Assembly (NCBI GenBank): GCA_902796595.1
Contig: CADBPM010000006.1
Span: 1-44,522 of the forward strand
Source of the DNA: an uncultured Lachnospiraceae bacterium
GTDB taxonomy: Bacteria; Bacillota; Clostridia; Lachnospirales; Lachnospiraceae
Direction of reading: 5' to 3'
Length of the DNA stretch: 44,522 nt
Numbering within the stretch: position 1 is the stretch's first letter; the number at the start of each line of letters is the position of its first letter. The position numbers and the translations under genes are program-made. Below the pieces are notes generated by a model, which was not told the origin of the DNA, searched no databases, and saw only the letters and a list, made by a program, of their open reading frames with translations. Of the stretch, positions 17,329-24,442 are shown piece after piece.

Positions 17329-18435
17329 ATGGCAAACAGTATTCTTGGCGAAGGAAAAGAAAAACTTGCAGAAATACGTGATGTGGTCGTACACCAGAAT
17401 GAAGATATAGAAAAGATATCGGCTCTTTCTGCTGAAATTGAAAGAAATGAGCGTGCCCTTACCATAAGGAAAAAGCAGGTAAAAGAAGAAATCGAGGGCA
17501 CTCTTAAGGCAAGAAGAGCAGAAATCTTAAAGACATTCGACGATGAGGAAACAAAACTTGAAAAGCAGATAGCCGACGAAAATAGTCGCCGGACAAAGGT
17601 GCGCAATGGACAGGTTTCCGAGAGAATAGATGCAGAAACGGAAGAGCTTAGGCGCGAAAAGGAAAATCTTGCAGCCGAAGCAAAGAAGCTTTTCAAGGAT
17701 ACAAAGACTCCTGCTTTTTTCAATTCTTCATTTTATTATGCACTGTTTGTGCCGGGAAATTTTAAAGATATTATTTTATTTATCCTTGTCTTTGCTCTTG
17801 AATATTTCGCTATTCCATGCGGTATTTACTATTTTGGACTGGGTGATGCAAGAAAGCCGATGTATCTGGTGGTGATTTATGTTATATGTGTAGCTTTGTT
17901 TGGTGGAAGCTACATGCTCATACATCATATTGCAGATAAATATCGTGATACTATTGCAAAGGGAAAGGCTATCCGCGCTAAGATAAGAGATAAGGATAAG
18001 AAAATAAAGAAGACAACAAGAAGCATAGAAAAGGACAAAGACGACAGTAATTATGATCTTGAGTCCTTTGACAGCAGGCTTTCAGACCTTAGTAGGCAAA
18101 AGGATGACATTGCCGTAAGTAAGAAGGCAGCAGCAGAGACTTTCGATAAAGAAACGAAAAATACTATCACTGAAGAAATAAACGAAAGAAGCAGGCAGGA
18201 GATAAGCGAGCTTTCTGATGCACTTATGGAAAATAAGAAAGAGCTTGCTGACCTTCAGGTGGCAGTACAACAAAAGACACTTGATATTGCTCAGGACTAT
18301 GAAGTCTTTTTAGGCAGAGATAATGTTAATCCGGATGTGTTAGGCAGGATGTACGCAATTATGGAGGAACAGGATCTGTCTACTATCGGAGATGCACTTG
18401 AGGCTTATAAGAAGGAATCACAGCAGAATGGATGA
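17329..18435 (+). CDS. Coiled-coil membrane protein of unknown function
   Basis: A 368-aa protein. Residues ~1-125 are highly charged and helical (EIERNERALTIRKKQVKEEI), a likely coiled coil. Two membrane helices follow (IILFILVFALEYFAIPCGIYYF and MYLVVIYVICVALFGGSYML, about residues 147-200). A second long coiled coil covers ~205-330, then a short tail. With both coiled coils on the same side of a two-helix hairpin, they should face the cytoplasm. No named family was recognised. GGGGGA precedes the ATG. The gene lies 21 bp after recR and overlaps the next gene by 8 bp, so all three are co-transcribed. A role in organising DNA or division at the membrane would be a guess. Confidence 0.85.
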   Translation: MANSILGEGKEKLAEIRDVVVHQNEDIEKISALSAEIERNERALTIRKKQVKEEIEGTLKARRAEILKTFDDEETKLEKQIADENSRRTKVRNGQVSERIDAETEELRREKENLAAEAKKLFKDTKTPAFFNSSFYYALFVPGNFKDIILFILVFALEYFAIPCGIYYFGLGDARKPMYLVVIYVICVALFGGSYMLIHHIADKYRDTIAKGKAIRAKIRDKDKKIKKTTRSIEKDKDDSNYDLESFDSRLSDLSRQKDDIAVSKKAAAETFDKETKNTITEEINERSRQEISELSDALMENKKELADLQVAVQQKTLDIAQDYEVFLGRDNVNPDVLGRMYAIMEEQDLSTIGDALEAYKKESQQNG

Positions 18436-19576
18436 GATAAAAGGAAATCCGATAAGACGGATCATCATGATCATTACTGCTCTGGCAGCCATACTTGTGC
18501 TTCTGATCGCAGTTGTAAATAATTTTATGACAGGTTCAAGAAGATACACTGGTTTTTCTGTCACAGCAAGGAATGAAAAGAAAAATAATGCAAATGTAAA
18601 ATTCATTAAAGACGGAAAATACCTTGCAGCCTATGGCAGTGAAGGCATCACTGCCTACGACGCTGCCGGAAATACGGTTTGGAGTGCCGGTGTGTCGCTT
18701 GAAGATCCCCGCGCAGTGTGTGCCGGGGATTTTTTTGTTGTTGCGGATATCGGCGGCAGATCATTTTACATAGTTGACCAGAACGGAGACCCCGCAACGC
18801 CGGTTGAGGTAAGCACAACTGCGGATATACTTGAGATAAGCGTATCGAAAAACGGCAGAGTTGCAGTACTTATGCAGGAAAACGACGGGCACAGGATACA
18901 GATAATCGATCCATACGCAAAAAATCAGGTCATGGCGGAGATAGTTACGACAAAAGAGGATGGTTTTGCTCTTGGAATAGCACTTTCTGATGATGGCTCA
19001 AAGCTGGTTACAGATTATTTTAAAAATAAGAACAGTGCACTTATTACAAACCTTACCTTCTATAATTTTTCGTCAACAGGTGAAAATGTAGGTGCAGACA
19101 GAATTGTCGGAGCGTTCAATTATAAGGATGAACTCTTTGGAGAGCTTACCTTTACAGATAATAATACTGTTGTCTGCGTGGGAGATTCATCCGTAAGAAC
19201 CTTTGCATTTAATCATGAGCCGTCGCTCAAATGGCAGAAGAAGATAAACGGCAAGATAGAGCGTACTAAAGCAGACAGCAAAAGTATAGGTTTTCTTATT
19301 TCCATAAACAGTGAGCTTCATGCCGCTGCCTTTTCAATAGACAAGGGTGATATGCTATACGATGAAAAAGCGGGGATAGATGTTCTTGGTATGGAGCTTT
19401 GCAATGGAGAGATGACGATATACTCCGGAAACAGATGCCGTATATTTTACCCGAACGGAAAGATAAAGTACGATGGTGAGGGAGAAGAAAATATGGTTCT
19501 TGTTACAAGAACTCATATCAATGACAAATATTTTGTCATATCCGGCAATCATATTGATGTTATAAAGTTTAATTAG
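18428..19576 (+). CDS. DUF5711-like membrane-anchored beta-propeller protein
   Basis: A 382-aa protein with a short basic cytoplasmic N-terminus, one membrane helix (IIMIITALAAILVLLIAVV, about residues 13-32) and a large extracytoplasmic part made of repeated beta motifs with spaced GxxxxxYDAAGNTVW-like, VADIGGRSFYIVDQNGD and SIDKGDMLYDEKAG segments, typical of WD40/PQQ-like propellers. It resembles the DUF5711 family of Lachnospiraceae. The start at 18428 has AAGGA 11 nt upstream and overlaps the preceding gene by 8 bp; a longer frame starting at 18392 would overlap more and lacks a site. Function unknown; surface sensing or scaffolding is only an inference. Confidence 0.8.
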   Translation: MDEIKGNPIRRIIMIITALAAILVLLIAVVNNFMTGSRRYTGFSVTARNEKKNNANVKFIKDGKYLAAYGSEGITAYDAAGNTVWSAGVSLEDPRAVCAGDFFVVADIGGRSFYIVDQNGDPATPVEVSTTADILEISVSKNGRVAVLMQENDGHRIQIIDPYAKNQVMAEIVTTKEDGFALGIALSDDGSKLVTDYFKNKNSALITNLTFYNFSSTGENVGADRIVGAFNYKDELFGELTFTDNNTVVCVGDSSVRTFAFNHEPSLKWQKKINGKIERTKADSKSIGFLISINSELHAAAFSIDKGDMLYDEKAGIDVLGMELCNGEMTIYSGNRCRIFYPNGKIKYDGEGEENMVLVTRTHINDKYFVISGNHIDVIKFN

Positions 19577-19589
19577 AAGGGACTTTGTT

Positions 19590-20333
19590 TTGAATTATTT
19601 TCTTATTGTAGTAGCGGCGGTGCTTATCATTTCAACCTTGATCGGCATGTCGCGAGGTCTTGTAAAGACATTCTTCGGACTTTTCGGTGTTGCTGTGATA
19701 TTGCTTATCACAAGCATAATTGCGCCCGTCATTACGCAGAATGTCAAAGAAAACACGAAGATATATAACACCGTTCTTGAGAGAATAGAAAAGCAGCTCG
19801 ACGAAACGATCTTAGATGAGGACTTGTTAAAAGAAAGCCTTATCGGAGAGGGCAGTGAAAACGAGAAGATCGTAAATATAGCCGGATTCAGCGTTCCGGT
19901 TGAAATAGTTGAGAGTGTCCTTCAAAATACCAGGGGTGAAACGAAAAAAGCTGAAAAAAAGATCAGGGCAGCTGTTATAAAAAGTGTGTCCGGATACCTT
20001 GCCGACAGGGCAGTTTCAGCTGGAAGCTTTGCTTGTGTATTTCTTGTGCTTTATGCGATCAAGTGGGTGCTTGAACATGCACTTGGAATAATCGCAAGAC
20101 TGCCAGTTCTAAAAAACCTGAACAAGCTTGGTGGAGGAATCGGAGGGTTTTGCGGCGGAGTGGTTATAGTGTGGGTGCTTTTCCTTGTTGTAACACTTGC
20201 CTCCGGCACTGAAATGTCAAAGCACGCCATGAAGGATATTCAAAGTAGTCCCGCCCTTACTTATATGTATGAAAGAGCACCGTTTATAAATTCAGTTAAA
20301 CCTGAAGAAAAAAAGGCTGAAACTAAAAAATAG
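19590..20333 (+). CDS. CvpA family membrane protein
   Basis: A 247-aa CvpA-like integral membrane protein. An N-terminal hydrophobic hairpin with the family GLVKTFFG motif (VVAAVLIISTLIGMSRGLVKT...) is followed by a long soluble insertion (about 55-125, KIYNTVLERIEKQLDETILDE) and a second pair of helices (FACVFLVLYAIKWVL, GGVVIVWVLFLVVTLASG) separated by the LPVLKNLNKLGGGIGG motif. The start is TTG at 19590, with GAAGG 9 nt upstream. It closes the dnaX-recR operon, and a terminator follows 6 nt after the stop. CvpA relatives affect colicin V production and envelope homeostasis; the role here is unknown. Confidence 0.85.
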   Translation: MNYFLIVVAAVLIISTLIGMSRGLVKTFFGLFGVAVILLITSIIAPVITQNVKENTKIYNTVLERIEKQLDETILDEDLLKESLIGEGSENEKIVNIAGFSVPVEIVESVLQNTRGETKKAEKKIRAAVIKSVSGYLADRAVSAGSFACVFLVLYAIKWVLEHALGIIARLPVLKNLNKLGGGIGGFCGGVVIVWVLFLVVTLASGTEMSKHAMKDIQSSPALTYMYERAPFINSVKPEEKKAETKK

Positions 20334-20339
20334 TTGCCG

Positions 20340-20385
20340 ACAGCGGATAGCAAGTCAGAAATGATAAACTGTCCGCTGTTTTTTT
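20340..20385 (+). terminator. Rho-independent terminator of the dnaX-recR-cvpA operon
   Basis: ACAGCGGA (20340-20347) pairs with TCCGCTGT (20372-20379), followed by a run of T to 20385. The loop is long (24 nt). It lies just after the stop at 20333. Confidence 0.85.
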
Positions 20386-20492
20386 ACCCCGACATCATTT
20401 TGTTTAAATGAGAATAAACTTATTAATAAAATTAATTAAAGTCCGTCTTTATTTTTTCTTTTAACAATGCTACGATAAGGATGTTGGCAGTG

Positions 20493-20521
20493 TTGGAAGT
20501 TGACGCTGTCGTGTGTAAAAA
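20493..20521 (+). promoter_or_regulatory. Weak candidate promoter of the 5'-nucleotidase gene
   Basis: TTGGAA (20493-20498), 17-bp spacer, TAAAAA (20516-20521), with start expected about 28 nt before the ATG. A TTGACG/TATATG pair with a 19-bp spacer overlaps it. The match is modest and the choice uncertain. Confidence 0.3.
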
Positions 20522-20555
20522 TCTTATATGCGCTGATGCGCGGAAAAGAGGAGCA

Positions 20556-22259
20556 ATGAATACAAAAGGATTACTTAGGAGAGCTTCGGCATTTGTATTT
20601 TCAACTGCCTTAGCATTATCACTCCTTGCAGGAAGCACTCCTGCAACGCAGGCAAATGCGGCAACCAAGAAGAATGACACAATTGTTATCCTTCACACAA
20701 ATGACATCCATGCTCAGACTGATCAGACTGTAGGCGAGGATGGCAAGGTAGCAAGGATCGGTTTTCCTGCTGTAGCCAAGTATAAGAAGGACATGGTAAA
20801 GAAGTACGGCAAGAGCAATGTCACACTTCTTGATGCCGGCGATTCAATGCAGGGTGAGAATATAGCAACTGTTTCAAAGGGACTTAATATCATAAAGATC
20901 ATGAACAAGGTTGGATATGATGTTGCAATCCCAGGAAACCATGAATTTGATTACAGCTTTGACAACATGCTTAAGCTTGTAGGAAGCGCAAGGGCTGAGT
21001 ATCTTTGCTGTAACCTTACATATCTTGGAACCGGCGACACAGTATTAAAGCCTTATGTTATCAAGAATTACGGCGGTACAAAGGTAGCTTATGTAGGTGT
21101 TGATACTCCTGAATCATTCAGCAAGTCCACACCTGAATATTTCAAGGACAGCAAGGGCAACTGGGCATTCAGCTTTGCAGAAGGAAATGACGGCAAGGAC
21201 CTCTATGCTTCTGTTCAGAAGAATGTCAATGCTGCAAGAAAGGCTGGCGCAAAGTACGTTGTCTTGATCGGACACCTTGGACAGACTGGTACAACAGAGT
21301 ACTGGAGAAGTGATGCTGTAGTAAAGAATACAACAGGCATTGATGTTGTTATCGATGGACATTCTCATGAAGTATACAGCCAAAACGTAAAGAATAAGAA
21401 GGGTAAGAATGTCATTATTACCCAGACAGGCACAAAGCTTGAAAATCTTGGAAAAATCACTATCAATAAGAAGAGCGGCAAGATCAAGGCTGTTACAGTT
21501 AAGCCAACAGCCGAGGATGCAGGCGTAAAGAAGTATGTTGACGGTATTAAGGCTGGTTTCTCAGATCAGATGTCAGAGAAACTTGCAAGCAGTAAGACAA
21601 TTCTTTATACAATGAATCCTGATGATGCTGCAGACAGAATCATCAGAGAAAGAGAAACAAACCTTGGTGATCTTTGTGCAGATGCATTCAAGACACGCAT
21701 GGGCAGTGATATTGCTATAGTAAATGGCGGTGGTATCAGAGTTCAGGTTGAAAAGGGTGATATTACTCTTGGTACAGCATATTCTGTATTCCCATTCAAC
21801 AACACACCTGTTGTTATTGAAGTTACAGGAAAGCAGATAAAGGATTTCCTTGAATTCTCATACAGAAAAGTTGAAAATGATGAGAATGGTGGTTTTGCTC
21901 ATGTAGCAGGACTTACATGTACTGTTGATGCAACTGTTTCTTCTTCAGCCGTTGAAAATGACAAGGGCGAATTTACAGGAGTTAAGGATGGCAAGTACAG
22001 AGTAAAGGACATCATTATAAATGGTGAGGCACTTGACCTTAATAAGAAGTACACTGTAGCAGGTACCAACTACACAATTGAACAGTGTGGTGACGGTAAT
22101 ACTGCATTCAAGGGTTACAAGGAAGTTAAGGCAGGCAGCGCAAGCTACAATGATGCTGATCTTTTTGCAGAATACCTTAAGAAGGATCTTGGCGGTGTTA
22201 TCCCTGAGAAGTATTCAAATCCTTTAGGAGAAGGCAGAATCAACATCATTACAAAGTAA
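20556..22259 (+). CDS. Secreted 5'-nucleotidase / UDP-sugar hydrolase family protein
   Basis: A 567-aa exported metallophosphoesterase. A Sec signal peptide (basic NTKGLLRR, then hydrophobic AFVFSTALALSLLAG) ends at a likely ANA-A cleavage near residue 36. The metal-binding domain shows HTNDIHA, DAGDSMQGE, GNHEFDYS, GHLGQ and DGHSHE. The C-terminal substrate domain shows NGGGIRV and FPFNNTPVVIEVTGKQ. There is no LPxTG anchor, so it is secreted or weakly cell-bound. It likely hydrolyses extracellular nucleotides for nucleoside and phosphate uptake. The start at 20556 follows AGAGGAG, slightly close to the ATG. A single-gene unit with a terminator after it. Confidence 0.93.
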   Translation: MNTKGLLRRASAFVFSTALALSLLAGSTPATQANAATKKNDTIVILHTNDIHAQTDQTVGEDGKVARIGFPAVAKYKKDMVKKYGKSNVTLLDAGDSMQGENIATVSKGLNIIKIMNKVGYDVAIPGNHEFDYSFDNMLKLVGSARAEYLCCNLTYLGTGDTVLKPYVIKNYGGTKVAYVGVDTPESFSKSTPEYFKDSKGNWAFSFAEGNDGKDLYASVQKNVNAARKAGAKYVVLIGHLGQTGTTEYWRSDAVVKNTTGIDVVIDGHSHEVYSQNVKNKKGKNVIITQTGTKLENLGKITINKKSGKIKAVTVKPTAEDAGVKKYVDGIKAGFSDQMSEKLASSKTILYTMNPDDAADRIIRERETNLGDLCADAFKTRMGSDIAIVNGGGIRVQVEKGDITLGTAYSVFPFNNTPVVIEVTGKQIKDFLEFSYRKVENDENGGFAHVAGLTCTVDATVSSSAVENDKGEFTGVKDGKYRVKDIIINGEALDLNKKYTVAGTNYTIEQCGDGNTAFKGYKEVKAGSASYNDADLFAEYLKKDLGGVIPEKYSNPLGEGRINIITK

Positions 22260-22296
22260 TCAGGTAACGAGATAGATTCATATACATTTTTCCTTC

Positions 22297-22332
22297 AAAG
22301 GTGAATGGCGTTTATCGTCATTCACCTTTTTT
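22297..22332 (+). terminator. Rho-independent terminator after the 5'-nucleotidase gene
   Basis: AAAGGTGAATG (from 22297) pairs with CATTCACCTTT, extended by a GCG/CGT step around a TTTAT loop, and ends in a T run to about 22332. Confidence 0.88.
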
Positions 22333-22358
22333 GACTTTATAGATATTTGAAAATGGGG

Positions 22359-22364
22359 TATAAT
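22359..22364 (+). promoter_or_regulatory. Candidate -10 box upstream of the carboxylesterase
   Basis: A perfect TATAAT preceded by GGGG. No good -35 lies at 17 bp; TTGACT at 22331-22336 is 22 bp away. If used, transcription would start near 22371, the first base of the repeat element, which excludes the in-frame ATG at 22363 as a start codon. Confidence 0.4.
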
Positions 22365-22370
22365 GATACA

Positions 22371-22401
22371 AGGGTCAAAAGTCCAATTCATGCGCCTGCA
22401 C
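22371..22401 (+). repeat. Half copy of the palindromic intergenic repeat
   Basis: AGGGTCAAAAGTCC, then four unmatched bases, then CATGCGCCTGC. This matches the reverse complement of the full element at 24322-24377 at 14 and 11 consecutive bases, but the second arm is absent. It lies between the candidate -10 box and the esterase start. Confidence 0.7.
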
Positions 22402-22446
22402 AATGATTTGAAAATTTGCAAACAGGTTACAATAAGGGGGATTGAA

Positions 22447-24294
22447 TTGCTTTACGTTATCATAGTTTCAGTTATACTTGCGGCACTTATGGAGCTTAAT
22501 AAGAATATTCTGCCGGGATTTATACTGCTTGTGATCGTCGATATAGCCTTTGGAATATTAAGAAGGAGAGTTATTGTCGGCAACGGAAGACTGATTTTGC
22601 TTACGGGTTATGCAGCATTTACATTTTGTGCGATATTGGTGTTCTTTATGACAAGACCGCCTGTGAAGCTTGTGCCTGCCTATAATGGCAGCAAGCCCGA
22701 ATACAGCAGCGTAGTTGAAACAGATAAGGGCAAGGTGCAGGGAGTATATGCAAGGAATGGTAAGGTTGAAATATTTGCAGGCATACCTTATGCAAAACCA
22801 CCGGTAGGAAAGCTTCGCTGGAAAGAGCCAGTGGAGGCGGATCCGTGGAAGGATGTGCTTAAGGCAGACCATTTTGCGCCTATGTCCATGCAGCCTTCAA
22901 ATGGAAATATATATAATTCGCTTGCCCAGATAATAGGGTATCATGACTATACAGTTTCGCTGGAAGATAATTATACTCCTGCAATGAGCGAGGACTCACT
23001 TTATCTTAATGTGTGGAAACCGGCGGGAGAGGGCACGAAAAGACCGGTTATCGTGTATATTCATGGCGGTTCGCTGCAGACCGGACAGCCTTGGTATGAT
23101 GACTATGCTGGCACCACCCTTGCGGAAAATGGTGTGGTTGTAGTGAATATGGCATACAGACTTGGTGTGTTTGGCTTTCATGCAGACGAGGCACTAAAGG
23201 AAGAATCGGTAAATAAAACAACCGGTAATTACGGGCTTTTAGACCAGATAATGGCACTTGAATGGGTAAAGAAAAATATCGCGGCATTTGGCGGAGACCC
23301 TTGTAATATAACTCTTGCGGGCGAGTCTGCCGGAAGTGCCTGTGTAAGTGCTCTTTGCACTTCACCGCTTGCAAAGGACCTTTTTAAGAGAGTCATAATG
23401 GAAAGCTCAACTGTAAGTGCACCTGCGCCGGCACACTCTTTCAGGCTTTTTGATGAAGCAATTGAAACAGGCAAGGAGCTTTATGAAAAAACAGGTGCCA
23501 AAAACATAGAGGAACTAAGAAGGGTTTCAGCGGAAAAGATAGTTAGCTTTGCGGCAGAAGACCACCATATCACGATTGACGGATATGTGCTTCCTGAAAC
23601 GCCTTATGAAGCCTATAAAAAAGGAAATCATAATGAAAAGGCTATTCTTATGGGCTATAATAAGAAGGAAAGTGCTCCGTTTGCCCTGTTTTTAAAGATT
23701 AAAAAAGGTAATATAAGAGATAAACTTGTAGGGGTTCTTCCAGATGGCAAGGAAGAATATGCAGATAAGATACTGGCGCTTTTTGATATAAATACGGATG
23801 AAGAGGTAGAGAAAGTCTACAAGGATATTTTAAGTGCTTTGTGGTTTTCTTATGGACATCATTGTCTGGCAAGACAGGCCAAAAAAGCTCATGAAACCTG
23901 TTATGAATATTTCTTTGCAGAGGAAAATGGGAGACTTGGAAGCTGGCATTCGGGCGAGGAAGTATATTGCTATGGAAATATTCCAAAAGCATCCGGACTT
24001 TATGATAGAAATGACAGAAAGCTTTCTGCAATAATGTTTACATATTGGAAAAATTTTGCCGAGACCGGTGATCCGAACAGGTCCGTTTCAGGAGAAAATA
24101 CCGTAGTGGATATCTATGGGTCTTTGAAGCAAAGCGGGGAGGAGAACCTTGAACTTCCTGTGTGGGCACCAGTCACTGATGTTAAGAGAGTTACAAGATT
24201 TGAAACAGGCAGCACCGGCTTTGTCAGGGAAATACAGGATCCATTCTCAAAATTGTATACTATCTTTGATGAGATGTACGGATTTGGGGAGTAG
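22447..24294 (+). CDS. Membrane-anchored type B carboxylesterase
   Basis: A 615-aa protein. Residues ~1-75 hold about three membrane helices (LYVIIVSVILAALMEL, ILPGFILLVIVDIAFGIL, LILLTGYAAFTFCAILVFF), and the rest is a carboxylesterase/cholinesterase-family alpha/beta hydrolase outside the membrane. It shows the N-terminal motif FAGIPYAKPPVGKLRW, EDSLYLNVW, YIHGGSLQTG (oxyanion hole) and the nucleophile elbow LAGESAGSACV; the catalytic His is probably in WHSGEEVYC. I chose the TTG at 22447 because AAGGGGG lies 6 nt upstream. The in-frame ATG at 22363 falls inside a candidate -10 box and lacks a ribosome binding site. The substrate is unknown; plant cell wall or xenobiotic esters are possible. 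The gene is bracketed by inverted repeat elements. Confidence 0.9.
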   Translation: MLYVIIVSVILAALMELNKNILPGFILLVIVDIAFGILRRRVIVGNGRLILLTGYAAFTFCAILVFFMTRPPVKLVPAYNGSKPEYSSVVETDKGKVQGVYARNGKVEIFAGIPYAKPPVGKLRWKEPVEADPWKDVLKADHFAPMSMQPSNGNIYNSLAQIIGYHDYTVSLEDNYTPAMSEDSLYLNVWKPAGEGTKRPVIVYIHGGSLQTGQPWYDDYAGTTLAENGVVVVNMAYRLGVFGFHADEALKEESVNKTTGNYGLLDQIMALEWVKKNIAAFGGDPCNITLAGESAGSACVSALCTSPLAKDLFKRVIMESSTVSAPAPAHSFRLFDEAIETGKELYEKTGAKNIEELRRVSAEKIVSFAAEDHHITIDGYVLPETPYEAYKKGNHNEKAILMGYNKKESAPFALFLKIKKGNIRDKLVGVLPDGKEEYADKILALFDINTDEEVEKVYKDILSALWFSYGHHCLARQAKKAHETCYEYFFAEENGRLGSWHSGEEVYCYGNIPKASGLYDRNDRKLSAIMFTYWKNFAETGDPNRSVSGENTVVDIYGSLKQSGEENLELPVWAPVTDVKRVTRFETGSTGFVREIQDPFSKLYTIFDEMYGFGE

Positions 24295-24321
24295 GGAATC
24301 TATATTTCATATTATATTACT

Positions 24322-24377
24322 CAGGGTCAGAAGTCCTAGCTACGTGCGCAGGCGCATGGTCGGGACTTTTGACCCTG
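24322..24377. repeat. Palindromic intergenic repeat (full copy)
   Basis: CAGGGTCAGAAGTCC (24322-24336) pairs with GGACTTTTGACCCTG (24363-24377), 15 bp with one G-U pair. The core between them contains an inner dyad TGCGC-AG-GCGCA (24345-24356). The right arm carries the -35 box of the following gene. An inverted half copy lies at 22371-22401. Confidence 0.85.
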
Positions 24378-24397
24378 TTATCATTTTATGATATAAT
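24369..24397 (+). promoter_or_regulatory. Promoter of the GTPase-NYN gene, partly inside the repeat
   Basis: TTGACC (24369-24374), 17-bp spacer, TATAAT (24392-24397). The -35 is the end of the right arm of the palindromic repeat. Start is expected near 24404, about 40 nt before the ATG. Confidence 0.75.
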
Positions 24398-24442
24398 TAG
24401 TTGGTTTTATGCTTTAATCTGATTAAGGAAGGGGAGAATCCT

